Part shown: in pieces, positions 17,564 through 25,567 of the stretch
Numbering within the stretch: position 1 is the stretch's first letter
Layout: every line of letters begins with the position of its first letter
Assembly: GCA_009774245.1 (NCBI GenBank)
Contig: VSNM01000003.1
Span: 116,150 to 180,149 of the forward strand
Direction of reading: 5' to 3'
Length of the DNA stretch: 64,000 nt
From: Lachnospiraceae bacterium
Lineage (GTDB): Bacteria > Bacillota > Clostridia > Lachnospirales > Lachnospiraceae
The notes under the pieces: model-generated
Told to the model about the DNA's origin: nothing
Seen by the model: the letters and a program-made list of their open reading frames with translations, nothing else
Database searches by the model: none
Position numbers and translations under genes: made by a program

Positions 17564-17788
17564 ATGAAAAAAATAATTTGTGGCGCAGTGCTCGCTTTAA
17601 TAGGTGTCATTTATTCAATAACACTTATGGTACTGGCAACGGTCTATGATGTGCATAGCGATGGAGCATCTGGATTGTGGGGATTGCTGCAGGGATTTAA
17701 TGTGGAACTTCCGCTTATCATATCTCTGGGTGTTGTTATAGTCGGGATTGCCATATGTATTTGGGGAGTATTCGACAAGGAAAAATAA
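17564..17788 (+). CDS. Small two-helix membrane protein
   Basis: 74 residues after AAAGGGGGCTTACT. Two hydrophobic helices (about 4-27 and 49-68) flank a short polar loop; the C-terminus is charged (FDKEK). No family recognised. It could be an accessory or immunity-type protein for the ABC exporter that follows about 280 bases later, but this rests only on proximity. Confidence 0.6.
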   Translation: MKKIICGAVLALIGVIYSITLMVLATVYDVHSDGASGLWGLLQGFNVELPLIISLGVVIVGIAICIWGVFDKEK

Positions 17789-18067
17789 TGAAATGAATTC
17801 TGTATCACTTGAAATCGTGCAAACTATCCCCGTCCATGTTTCGGGAATGTTTTTTCCGGAACTGGAAATAAGGTAGCGCAGGCGCCGGGTATTTCAAGGC
17901 GAGAGGAAGTAAACCTTACCCGCCTTAAATACAGTACCCTTGTATTTCTTGCCTCCAATCTCGGCATTGTCCTTACATAGACACAGATTTTTGAAGCCGT
18001 TTGTGATATGGACAGCGATAGATGCCATTCAAATCAAAAAATTTACATTAGGAGCTACGAAAAAATT
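17789..18067. other. Gap before the ABC exporter, no gene recognised
   Basis: This stretch has no convincing ORF with a ribosome site and no recognised RNA. TTAGGAGCTACG at its end is the ribosome binding site of the ABC ATPase gene. GC content and composition suggest it may be worn coding sequence, but no family could be identified on either strand. Confidence 0.4.
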
Positions 18068-18991
18068 ATGGGAAGTATCGTTTTGGAAACAAGAGACCTA
18101 TCAAAACAGTATAAGACACAATTAGCACTAAACCATGTGAACCTGCGCCTGCAGCAGGGGAGGATTTACGGACTGATCGGAAAAAACGGCGCCGGAAAGA
18201 CGACGCTGATGCGCATGATCGCAGGACTGGGATTCCCGTCGCAGGGCAGCACATACTTATTCGGCACCCAAAACCGCAGGGAACTGGAGGCGGCAGGCAA
18301 GCGCATTGGCTCTCTCATAGAAGCGCCCGCACTGGTGGCCGGTATGTCCGCAAAGGAAAACATGCATCTGCAGTGCCTGATGAAAGGCATGCCAGATTAT
18401 GAGATTGAGAACGAACTGCTGGAACTTGTCGGTTTAAAAGACACTGGAAAAAAGAAAGTCAAAAACTTTTCCCTTGGAATGAAACAGCGGCTTGGAATCG
18501 CGACGACACTGATCGGCAATCCCGACCTGCTCATGCTGGACGAACCCATCAACGGCCTGGATCCCGCCGGTGTCATCGAGATCCGGAACCTGATCAGAAA
18601 ACTAAGCGCCTATGAGAATAAGACCATTTTGATTTCAAGCCATAACCTGCCGGAACTGTATCAGGCCGCCACGGATTTTATCATTATCCACGAAGGCGAA
18701 ATCCGCGAAGTCCTCACGCATGAAGAACTGGACGACCGGTGTAAATGCTATATTTCCTTAGAGGCTGTCAACGCAAACCTGCTGACAACAGTACTGGAAG
18801 AAAAGCTGCACACCCGGAATTTTCAGGTCATGCCGGACAACAGCGTCAAGCTGTTTGATTTTCTGGACGAAAGGGAACGTGTGGGGCGCACGCTGCATGA
18901 AAATGACGTGATTGTCACAAAATTCTCGGTGTGCGAGACAAGTTTGGAAGATTATTTTATGAGTGTGATCGGAGGAAAGAAAAATGCTTAG
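18068..18991 (+). CDS. ABC transporter ATP-binding protein (exporter, lantibiotic-immunity-like)
   Basis: 307 residues from the ATG at 18068, chosen because AGGAG lies 14 bases upstream and the family consensus begins there (ETRDLSKQYK). Walker A GLIGKNGAGKTTL, signature FSLGMKQRLGIA, Walker B LLMLDEP and the switch histidine in SSHNLPEL are all present. The C-terminal extension is typical of the BcrA/NukF type. It overlaps the permease gene by 8 bases. The pair likely exports or detoxifies an antimicrobial peptide or small hydrophobic compound. Confidence 0.9.
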   Translation: MGSIVLETRDLSKQYKTQLALNHVNLRLQQGRIYGLIGKNGAGKTTLMRMIAGLGFPSQGSTYLFGTQNRRELEAAGKRIGSLIEAPALVAGMSAKENMHLQCLMKGMPDYEIENELLELVGLKDTGKKKVKNFSLGMKQRLGIATTLIGNPDLLMLDEPINGLDPAGVIEIRNLIRKLSAYENKTILISSHNLPELYQAATDFIIIHEGEIREVLTHEELDDRCKCYISLEAVNANLLTTVLEEKLHTRNFQVMPDNSVKLFDFLDERERVGRTLHENDVIVTKFSVCETSLEDYFMSVIGGKKNA

Positions 18992-19760
18992 TTTACTGCG
19001 TTGCGAATTATACCAGGTACGGAAATCATTGTCCGTGAAAATTGCAATCATCATCATAGTGGTGACATCTGTCATATTCGGAACCAAGCTTACAGGTACC
19101 GCGTATGTATCAACCAGAACACCAGACCAGATGTATACCCTCTACAGCGGCGGCTCCATATGCAGTACAATGAGTGACAGCGCAATGGCGCTGCTGCTTG
19201 CGAGTCTATTCGCGGGCTGGATGATCGGCGGAAGCTTCGAGAACCGTATGATTCAGGAATCCATCTCCCATGGGAAAAAACGAATCACTGTCTATCTGGC
19301 CAAAATGCTGACCTACGCTGTCACTGTAACCCTGCTCTGCCTGCTCTACTGGTGTGTGACAGCGCTGCCGACAGGTCTCAAATACGGTCTGGGCACGACG
19401 GACATCTGTGGGAATTTGTCCCGCGTTCCCTATATCGTTGGAATGGTTGCCGCCGGTAGTGCCGCGTACATCAGCCTGTTTGCCATCTGCGGCGTGATCG
19501 CATTCTGCACGCGAAAGGCCGGCGTCACCATGGGCATCTGTTTTGTCGGAATCTTAGCCGGAGGAAATCTCCTGGCGTCCATCGTTTCCAAAGAGGTCGC
19601 AGAAATCATCAATTACACCCCGCTCGGACTGTACCGTCATGTATTAAAAGCAGATATGACAGGGTTGGATATTGCCCGGACAATTGGCATCAGTCTGGTC
19701 TGGACGGTTCTATTCTGCACCGCAGGATATCTTAGATTTCGAAAAACAGAGTTAAAATAA
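18984..19760 (+). CDS. ABC-2 type permease of the exporter
   Basis: 258 residues with about six membrane helices, start overlapping the ATPase gene by 8 bases after GGAGGAAAG. The layout of a short cytosolic N-terminus, the ENRMIQESISHGKKR loop after the second helix and a final FRKTE tail fits ABC-2 permeases of lantibiotic immunity transporters. It forms the membrane part of the exporter with the preceding ATPase. A histidine kinase follows after a MITE-like insertion. Confidence 0.85.
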   Translation: MLSLLRCELYQVRKSLSVKIAIIIIVVTSVIFGTKLTGTAYVSTRTPDQMYTLYSGGSICSTMSDSAMALLLASLFAGWMIGGSFENRMIQESISHGKKRITVYLAKMLTYAVTVTLLCLLYWCVTALPTGLKYGLGTTDICGNLSRVPYIVGMVAAGSAAYISLFAICGVIAFCTRKAGVTMGICFVGILAGGNLLASIVSKEVAEIINYTPLGLYRHVLKADMTGLDIARTIGISLVWTVLFCTAGYLRFRKTELK

Positions 19761-19899
19761 CATGACGCCTTTGATAATTAGAAACTTGCCACAAGTTATA
19801 CTCACGGGTGGTTAAATTTGTCAGAATGCGAAATAATCTTTTCATTTTATAACAAACTTCGCACCCTACAGCAAATTTTGTTGATGTGCTGTATAGAAT

Positions 19900-20059
19900 G
19901 ATTAGGGTGTCAAAAGGTCTGGATTTCCCTTGCAGGCTAATTTTCCCAATCTTGCACCACAATATCTATCAACGATGCGCCGCATCGCCTCAAGATATTG
20001 TGGCACAATCTTGAAAAAAATATCTCTTCAATGAAAATGGACCTTTTGACACCCTAATC
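19900..20059. mobile_element. 160-bp MITE-like element with 20-bp perfect terminal repeats
   Basis: GATTAGGGTGTCAAAAGGTC at 19900-19919 is the exact reverse complement of 20040-20059. An inner inverted pair (CCACAATATCT and AGATATTGTGG) lies around the middle. ATAGAAT flanks both ends (19893-19899 and 20060-20066), a probable 7-bp target duplication. It has no coding capacity. It separates the exporter from the histidine kinase and may have disrupted their co-transcription. Confidence 0.8.
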
Positions 20060-20184
20060 ATAGAATAAGTTTCACACCAACATATTCGTATGACTTGTGA
20101 GATTAAATAGAAAACTACATATTTGATATGGTAGATTTTGCCTATCGTGAGTATATTTCGAAACCGTTTCTAATGGAGGAATAC

Positions 20185-21100
20185 ATGATACTTGTCATTT
20201 TTGTCATCAGCGTTTTATGGATTGCCCTTATCATATATATCGCAGGTTTAAAACTCCAGCTGCGCAGCCTGAGGCGCCAGCTGGAATTTCGTGTCAGCGC
20301 CCCTGTCAAAAAGCCGCTTGCGCTGGAACTGCAGGATCGCGACCTGATGGCGCTGACCGTCGCACTGAATCAGATTTTCAGACAGGACGAGGAATTTCGC
20401 AGCGTCCAGAACATGAACGAGAATGAATACAAAGAATTAATCACCAACATTTCCCACGACCTGCGGACGCCGCTGACCGTGCTGAAAGGGTATCTGCAAT
20501 TACTGGAGCGCTGTGAGATTGACGACGAGGGCAGAAAGTACCTGTCCGTCTGTTTTCGGCATACGGACGAACTGGAGCAGCGCATCAGACAGTTTTTCGA
20601 GTACTCCTACTGGACAAACCAGGAGCAGGAACCGCAGCTCAAAATCATCAATGTGACCAACCTGATTGTCGATACCATGACAGATTTTATACCGATGTTC
20701 GAGGAAAAAGGACTCATGATGCGCTTAGACCATGCCCCCCCCCTACAAGGGACTGGCTGATGAGGAACTGCTTCGCCGGGTAATGCAGAATTTACTAAAG
20801 AACTGTTTAGCGTATTCTGTCGGCGAAGTGGTGGTTTCCATCACCAAAGACATAGACGGGAATATCACAAACAGCCGAATCCGCGTCTGTGTCCAGAATC
20901 CGATTGCCGAGGACTCCGAGTTAGATCCCTCCAGAATATTCCAGCGCTTTTACGCGGAAAGGAAAGAGCGCAACCACTCCACCGGTCTGGGACTATCCAT
21001 CGTAAAGCTCCTCGTGGAAAAGATGCAGGGAGAAGTGTTTGCCACACTCGATGAGAACCGATTGTGTATTGGGTTTTATCTCAAAACACCTACAATATAA
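20185..21100 (+). pseudogene. Sensor histidine kinase, frameshifted at a run of nine C
   Basis: An N-terminal membrane helix (MILVIFVISVLWIALIIYIA) is followed by a dimerisation/phosphoacceptor domain with NISHDLRTPLTVLKGY (phospho-His). The frame breaks at C9 (20735-20743): frame one ends at 20760, and the next frame carries the ATPase domain (NLLKNCLAYS, then STGLGLSIVKLLVEKM). Eight C would restore LDHAPPYKGLADEE and a kinase of about 305 residues. Start chosen at 20185 after GGAGGA. It resembles kinases paired with antimicrobial-peptide exporters, but no response regulator lies nearby. The last codons abut a truncated ATPase on the other strand, suggesting a deletion junction. Confidence 0.8.
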
Positions 21101-21219
21101 TCATACAGCGTCGTTTTGCCCGTGGCGCTGTCGCCGCGTATAATCGTAATATATCTCTTGATGTCAAATTCATACCGCAGTCTCTTGTTCTGCACCATTA
21201 CATGGTATTGCCCTCTCAT
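21076..21219 (-). pseudogene. Truncated ATPase (N-terminus with Walker A only)
   Basis: A 47-codon ORF starts 3 bases after the DUF4869 stop. It contains a P-loop, IIRGDSATGKTTLYDYIV, then a premature stop created where sequence from the histidine kinase end begins. It is the left end of an ATP-binding protein normally paired with DUF4869 proteins; the rest was deleted. Confidence 0.65.
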
Positions 21220-21222
21220 CTG

Positions 21223-21672
21223 TTAACGCTCCTTTATCTGAAATGCCTCGTCGAGATATTCCTTATAGCCGTGAACAATTTTTCCAGTATTAACCATATA
21301 CGCCTCAAACATGCCCGCCGTGCTAAAGTCCATCACATGATGCAGATTGATCGTCAGCTCCTTCCGTGTGCCGATATCCACAATCCACTTTGCGCAGTTA
21401 TCCCCGCACGAGGACGCATTAAAGATTTTTCCCGTATCGTCAAATGCCATAAGTATCAATGTCTTTACACTGCCAGAGATCTCCTTTGGCGAGATCGCCC
21501 CCAGTACAGGACTCTGTATGAGATATGCACTGATTACTTCTGACTGGTCAATATCTCTTATCATCTCCACCGACAATGGATTTGTAATCCACTCGTCCTC
21601 GTACTGGTTGTCAAAATATGTCAGCGGGTGAAAAATGGAATTTTCAATATCTCCAAAAACAATATTTAACAT
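21223..21672 (-). CDS. DUF4869 family protein
   Basis: 149 residues after GGGAGGCAGCAG. The N-terminus (MLNIVFGDIENSIFHPLTYF) and the central NPLSVEMIRDIDQSE segment resemble DUF4869, a family of unknown function that usually precedes a small ATP-binding protein. That partner is truncated here, so the two-gene module is probably inactive. Soluble, no signal peptide. Confidence 0.6.
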   Translation of the reverse strand: MLNIVFGDIENSIFHPLTYFDNQYEDEWITNPLSVEMIRDIDQSEVISAYLIQSPVLGAISPKEISGSVKTLILMAFDDTGKIFNASSCGDNCAKWIVDIGTRKELTINLHHVMDFSTAGMFEAYMVNTGKIVHGYKEYLDEAFQIKER

Positions 21673-21820
21673 CTGCTGCCTCCCTCAACGTTTGTCATGC
21701 CAGTGGGTAATATTTTTCTTTCTTAGGTCTTTTGTCTATATTAGTTACAATTCACACCCCGCCATAATCTGGCAAGTGAACTATAACCATTTGAAACAAT
21801 ATCAAGCCGCTAAATTATCA

Positions 21821-21849
21821 TTGTCTATGCATTGCATATATGATACAAT
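21821..21849 (+). promoter_or_regulatory. Promoter upstream of the DUF3267 gene
   Basis: TTGTCT (21821-21826), 17 bases, then TACAAT (21844-21849). It lies 16 bases before the small remnant ORF at 21865 and would transcribe through to the DUF3267 gene. Confidence 0.5.
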
Positions 21850-21864
21850 CATACTACAAAGACA

Positions 21865-21984
21865 ATGGTGGTGCAATATGGTAATCAACAGCGCATTCAG
21901 AAAATATATGAAAAATCAGTGGAGCTATATGAGTATATAAAAGAATATTGCCAAGTGACAAGTTATCGAAATAATTGGAGATGA
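21865..21984 (+). pseudogene. Short ORF resembling the N-terminus of a LexA-like repressor
   Basis: 39 codons ending 4 bases before the DUF3267 start. The stretch QQRIQKIYEKSVELYEYIKE resembles the first helix of LexA-type repressors, after which the match stops abruptly (TSYRNNWR). No convincing ribosome site. It is probably the 5' end of a regulator gene fused to the DUF3267 upstream region by deletion, or a leader ORF. Confidence 0.3.
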
Positions 21985-21988
21985 AGAT

Positions 21989-22588
21989 ATGTCTAAAATA
22001 ATATGGAAAGGTATTATAAAAAGTGAGGACGATTTCCCTACAGCTGATATACCTAAGAATGCTAAAAAAATAGATAGTGAGGAAGATATGATAAAAATGC
22101 AAATAAAAGCATTACCTTTTATGATACCATCTGTTTTAATTTGTCTGATCTGTATGTTTGCCAAAACATTTATGGCAAGTGAAAGGGTAATAAATGTAGG
22201 TTTTATATTTATAGGCGTTATCCTGGGATTTTTGTTAATCATTGTTCACGAATTATTACACGCTATTGCTTTTCCTAAAAATGCAACCGTATGGATAGGT
22301 TTTATGCCTAAAAGTTTTACGGCAGTAGCATTATCTTCAAGTCCGGTAAAAAGAAACCGCTTTATATTTTTAAGCATATTACCAATTATTTTAGGGCTCA
22401 TTCCATTAGTTATATTTTGTTTGAGCAGCAATGACTTAAAAGAATTAAACGGTGTATTATTTGGAATATCAATCATGGGAATGATAAGTGTTTATCCTGA
22501 TATTTATAATGTATTTCATGTTTTAAAAGTAGTACCAAAGAATGCAACAATTCAAAATAATAAAAATGAAACATACTATTATGAATAA
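21989..22588 (+). CDS. DUF3267 membrane metalloprotease-like protein
   Basis: 199 residues after GGAGATGAAGAT. Four or more membrane helices; the second ends in VHELLHAIAF, an HExxH-like zinc motif of the form HELLH, characteristic of DUF3267 proteins related to intramembrane metalloproteases. A paired PVKRNRF segment and further helices follow. The substrate is unknown. AT-rich compared with its neighbours, consistent with recent acquisition. Confidence 0.8.
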   Translation: MSKIIWKGIIKSEDDFPTADIPKNAKKIDSEEDMIKMQIKALPFMIPSVLICLICMFAKTFMASERVINVGFIFIGVILGFLLIIVHELLHAIAFPKNATVWIGFMPKSFTAVALSSSPVKRNRFIFLSILPIILGLIPLVIFCLSSNDLKELNGVLFGISIMGMISVYPDIYNVFHVLKVVPKNATIQNNKNETYYYE

Positions 22589-22613
22589 ATCAAATTAAAA
22601 AGCGCAGGAAAAC

Positions 22614-22645
22614 AAAAAGGCAGTAGATTTTCTACTGCCTTTTTT
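22614..22645. terminator. Bidirectional terminator
   Basis: AAAAAGGCAGTAGA pairs with TCTACTGCCTTTTT around a TTT loop, followed by T-tracts. It lies between the convergent DUF3267 and hicB genes. Confidence 0.9.
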
Positions 22646-22667
22646 CTCTCGCTCATACCTATAGACT

Positions 22668-23057
22668 TTAAATTTTCAACTCGCTTTTGAGTGCCGCCGT
22701 CAGTATTGCAGAAAAATTTACTCCCGCTTTTTCGGCTTCAAAATTCAGCCATGATGGTATTGTACAGTTTTTCTTGACCGCTCTCATATCGCTCTTTCTA
22801 CGATATTCTACAAAATCCACGTCAACAAGCGTTACAATATCTGCCGCTGAATCAGTTCTTACCTCTGATACCGCTGTTGGCTCTGGTAAAGATTCTCCGT
22901 CATCTTCCATATCAATACCAACAACCCCTATTGCGTCCCTTGCCATTTCGATCGCGTCTGCAATATCTGTACCTTGTGTATTGATTTCAAAATCCGGCAC
23001 ATATGCCACAATAAATTTTTCTCCACGGGACAGAATAACTGGATATGCTTTTTTCAT
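22668..23057 (-). CDS. hicB: HicB-family antitoxin
   Basis: 129 residues. The N-terminal part (YPVILSRGEKFIVAYVPDF, then TDIADAIEMARDAIG) is the HicB RNase-H-like fold. The C-terminal part (CTIPSWLNFEAEKAGVNFS, then ILTAALKSEL) is a ribbon-helix-helix DNA-binding domain. HicB neutralises the HicA mRNA interferase and represses the operon. It follows hicA on the same transcript, about 50 bases downstream. Confidence 0.9.
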   Translation of the reverse strand: MKKAYPVILSRGEKFIVAYVPDFEINTQGTDIADAIEMARDAIGVVGIDMEDDGESLPEPTAVSEVRTDSAADIVTLVDVDFVEYRRKSDMRAVKKNCTIPSWLNFEAEKAGVNFSAILTAALKSELKI

Positions 23058-23110
23058 TCTGCAAACCTCCTTAACATGACTTTATTTATTATATCTTGCG
23101 GATACTGGGC

Positions 23111-23284
23111 TTATTTCAACCCGTTCCGCTTGATGATTAATTTTGCTAAATCTTCATCTGTTTCTTTGTGCCTTACAATGCTCTCCCTCTTTCCGTCCTT
23201 TACATAGACATCATGGTTTCCGCCGTGCCGCTTGAACTTCCAACCGTTTTTCTCTAATAGCTTGATCAGATCTTTTGTTTTCAT
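23111..23284 (-). CDS. hicA: HicA-family mRNA interferase toxin
   Basis: 57 residues, start after AAGGAGGGAACGGA. Begins MKTKDLIKLLEKNGWKFKRH with the conserved GGNHDVYVKDG containing the catalytic His of the dsRBD-like HicA fold, and ends IIKRNGLK. It cleaves mRNA when unopposed. It appears intact and is followed by hicB. Confidence 0.9.
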   Translation of the reverse strand: MKTKDLIKLLEKNGWKFKRHGGNHDVYVKDGKRESIVRHKETDEDLAKLIIKRNGLK

Positions 23285-23307
23285 TCCGTTCCCTCCTTAC
23301 AATTAAA

Positions 23308-23336
23308 GTTATACGCCTATTATACGCATGAGTCAA
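23308..23336 (-). promoter_or_regulatory. Promoter and likely operator of hicAB
   Basis: On the minus strand TTGACT (23331-23336), 17 bases, TATAAC (23308-23313). The spacer and -10 contain two copies of GCGTATAA (a direct repeat about 11 bases apart), a plausible binding site for the HicB ribbon-helix-helix domain. Confidence 0.6.
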
Positions 23337-23453
23337 TACTTTTTGGCAAAAAATAATATTTCTACCCTTTTAACTTACTCTCTTTTTGAAAAATAACATA
23401 AACCGCCACCAATTCCTATTATCTTTTTTTCTGTCATGATATAATTTTCTTGT

Positions 23454-23484
23454 TGACATGAAGTGCACTTCATAGTTTATGATT
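23454..23484 (+). promoter_or_regulatory. MerR-type promoter/operator
   Basis: TTGACA (23454-23459) and TATGAT (23479-23484) are separated by 19 bases. The spacer holds the perfect palindrome ATGAAGTGCACTTCAT (23459-23474). An over-long spacer with a centred dyad is diagnostic of a MerR-activated promoter, here autoregulating the MerR gene at 23505. Confidence 0.85.
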
Positions 23485-23504
23485 AAGAAGAAAGGCGGAT
23501 TAAT

Positions 23505-23945
23505 ATGTATTCAGCAAAAGAAACAGCCAAAATGACAGGATTATCAACAGCAACTTTGAGATATTACGAAAAGGAAAAATTACTGCCCAAAATAGCTAGA
23601 AACAGCCAAAAATACAGGCAATATACAGACGAAGACATTGAATGGATTAAAATGATACAGTGTATGCGTATGGCAAATATCCCCATTCATTCCATTAAAG
23701 AATATGTTGCACTGTTATTACTGGGCGGTGAAACCCTTGAACAGCGTTTTGCTATGGTACAAAATCACATGGAGGATATTAAAAAGCAAATGGCTAATTT
23801 ACAGAATGCATTTGAATTGACACAAAAAAAGTTGTCGTTCTACCAAAAACTTTTAGAGGATTCTTCCTTTAAAAATATGTCCTATAGCGAAGAATGGAAG
23901 TTATTTAATCATGGAGGAAATGGAAAATGCCTTATATCACAGTAG
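23505..23945 (+). CDS. MerR-family transcriptional regulator
   Basis: 146 residues after AAAGGCGG. The N-terminal winged helix-turn-helix reads YSAKETAKMTGLSTATLRYY, then the LLPKIARNSQKYRQYTDEDI wing, with a C-terminal antiparallel coiled coil for dimerisation. No metal-binding cysteines, so a small organic or aldehyde-type ligand is more likely. Its own promoter has the classical MerR dyad. It overlaps the tautomerase gene downstream by 19 bases; beyond that lies an SDR remnant, so the intact operon probably was MerR-tautomerase-SDR. Confidence 0.9.
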   Translation: MYSAKETAKMTGLSTATLRYYEKEKLLPKIARNSQKYRQYTDEDIEWIKMIQCMRMANIPIHSIKEYVALLLLGGETLEQRFAMVQNHMEDIKKQMANLQNAFELTQKKLSFYQKLLEDSSFKNMSYSEEWKLFNHGGNGKCLISQ

Positions 23946-24145
23946 AAAGCGGTGTTTTGTCCGATACGCAAAAGGAGGAACTGATGAAACGATTAACAGA
24001 AATATCATCTGACATTATGAAAATACCACAAGAATTTTTTGTAACAACCATAAAGGAAGTGCCCGACAAAAACTTTGGCATTGGCGGAAAAACCATTGAC
24101 AAGGTAAAGGCAGAGTATATGCAGACACATAATAAGCAATTATAG
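23927..24145 (+). CDS. 4-oxalocrotonate tautomerase-like protein
   Basis: 72 residues after GGAGGAAATGGAAA. Begins MPYITVESG, exposing the catalytic Pro1 once Met is removed, and continues with the beta-alpha-beta fold of the tautomerase superfamily (EELMKRLTEISSDIM, then FFVTTIKEVPDKNFGIGG). Members isomerise enol/keto acids or dehalogenate small substrates. Co-transcribed with the MerR gene. The substrate is unknown. Confidence 0.85.
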   Translation: MPYITVESGVLSDTQKEELMKRLTEISSDIMKIPQEFFVTTIKEVPDKNFGIGGKTIDKVKAEYMQTHNKQL

Positions 24146-24149
24146 GATA

Positions 24150-24510
24150 ATTTGAAACACAGGCAGGAAAAGAATAATTACGGACACATACTGAATATCG
24201 GTTCACGGGTTCTTTCATTCCCTCTCCATCTGACGCAGTTTATTCCGCCACAAAAGCATATATTATGTCTTTTTCGAATGCCCTTTATGGAGAGTACAGA
24301 CATACAGGAATAAAAATCACTTTGCTTTGTCCCGGTGCAACGGAAACCGAATTTGCACGAAAAGCCAATATAGAACAAACCTTGCTTTTTAAAGTTGCCG
24401 TTATGAAACCCGAACAAGTTGTTAATATAGCTTATCCTAAAATAATAAAAGGAAAACGCTTAATCATTCCGGGACTGTATAACAAATTTCTCATTTCTGC
24501 TCAAAGATAA
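24150..24510 (+). pseudogene. Short-chain dehydrogenase remnant (5'-truncated, frameshifted)
   Basis: GHILNIGS (strand beta-5 region of SDRs) is readable from about 24179. The frame then shifts near 24205, after which YSATKAYIMSFSNAL (catalytic Tyr-x3-Lys) and ITLLCPGATETEF continue to the stop at 24510. The N-terminal Rossmann motif TGxxxGxG is absent. It is a decayed SDR oxidoreductase, probably once part of the MerR operon. Confidence 0.7.
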
Positions 24511-24569
24511 TACCTCTTGACATTACAAACAAGCTGACAATGATTATGATAAACAATTATTGAGAAGAA

Positions 24570-24645
24570 GGTGATGACATATTGGAAAAATTTAGTGCTG
24601 GCACTTAATGAACAAAAAGAAAAAGTAACCGACAAAATGATATCA
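24570..24645 (+). pseudogene. Possible N-terminal fragment of a TetR-type regulator
   Basis: After AGAAGGTGATGACA, one frame gives LEKF and the next continues LALNEQKEKVTDKMISA, together resembling the first helix of TetR regulators with a one-base shift. The sequence then runs into the 3' end of the gene on the opposite strand. Identification is weak. Confidence 0.25.
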
Positions 24646-25461
24646 GCAATCACTTTTGTCTATAATACAGCGAATCTGTTCAGTTCGCGAAAAGCTCAGT
24701 CCACATGTATCGATTTTAATATCGTCAAGAAGATAATAGGGCAGTTCTATGACATCCAGATTACACTTGATTCCTCTTTGCTGCGCCAGCTTGATTACTG
24801 CCATCCCCCATCTGTCAAATATTGTCGTATTTAGTCTTGCATAACGCCGCAGCATCCTTATCCTTTTTTCCATATATTTGTTAAACAACTCCTCACTTCC
24901 ATGCGCAACAGCCCACATACATTGACAAATCTCATCTGCATTCATAGAACCGTCTTCCGGACTTTCTGGGAGGAGCGTACAGGCCAATTGATAATCCTGC
25001 AAAACTAACGCGCCTTCAACCGTATCGCTTCCTGTCACTTTCGTTGCCAGTTCATATTCATTCGCAAGAATCGCCGCAAGAGAAAAATTGAAATTATTTC
25101 TTTTGAAATCATATGGATAACCACTGTCAAGAACATGGTGCGAAAATCCTCTTTCTATCATTTCATAGATTAATGCACCGATTGATGCAGCTATATAATA
25201 ACTTTCCTTCGCAGATTTTATATCAACTTCCAGCCACATCTGCAGATCGCCATCTCCCACGTGCAAAAAATATATGTCTCGAAGTTTATTAATAATCCAA
25301 TCATATGACTGTTCTGCGATACATTGATCTAACCTTTGGTACAACATGCGCTTAAACCCAGAATTGCTATTAATCCCCTGCTTATCGCTTTCAAGATATA
25401 ATCGGATGCTCTTCATTTCGCTATCAATGTACTCCGTGCTATAGCTCAACATGTTTTTCAT
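24643..25461 (-). CDS. Immunity-like helical protein (resembles Imm49), function uncertain
   Basis: 272 residues, soluble and mainly helical. The central and C-terminal pattern (YYIAASIGALIYEMIERGF, DYQLACTLLPESPEDG, then a WAVAHGSEELFNKYMEKRI segment) resembles immunity proteins of polymorphic toxin systems such as Imm49, but this is recognition by style, not proof. No toxin gene lies beside it. Its 3' end abuts the truncated TetR-like fragment, so its last residues may be altered. It precedes other immunity-like genes on the same strand. Confidence 0.5.
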   Translation of the reverse strand: MKNMLSYSTEYIDSEMKSIRLYLESDKQGINSNSGFKRMLYQRLDQCIAEQSYDWIINKLRDIYFLHVGDGDLQMWLEVDIKSAKESYYIAASIGALIYEMIERGFSHHVLDSGYPYDFKRNNFNFSLAAILANEYELATKVTGSDTVEGALVLQDYQLACTLLPESPEDGSMNADEICQCMWAVAHGSEELFNKYMEKRIRMLRRYARLNTTIFDRWGMAVIKLAQQRGIKCNLDVIELPYYLLDDIKIDTCGLSFSRTEQIRCIIDKSDC

Positions 25462-25567
25462 GGTAATTCCCTTCTACCTTTATCTATTTATGGAACACTG
25501 TTGAATTATCATAGATGCCACTTCGTATGTACAGACTATCGTGCGCGACATTCCCACAAACCGAAAA

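Noticed and set aside
17879..17950. Possible response-regulator remnant before the ABC exporter
   Set aside because: No receiver or DNA-binding motif could be read in any frame.
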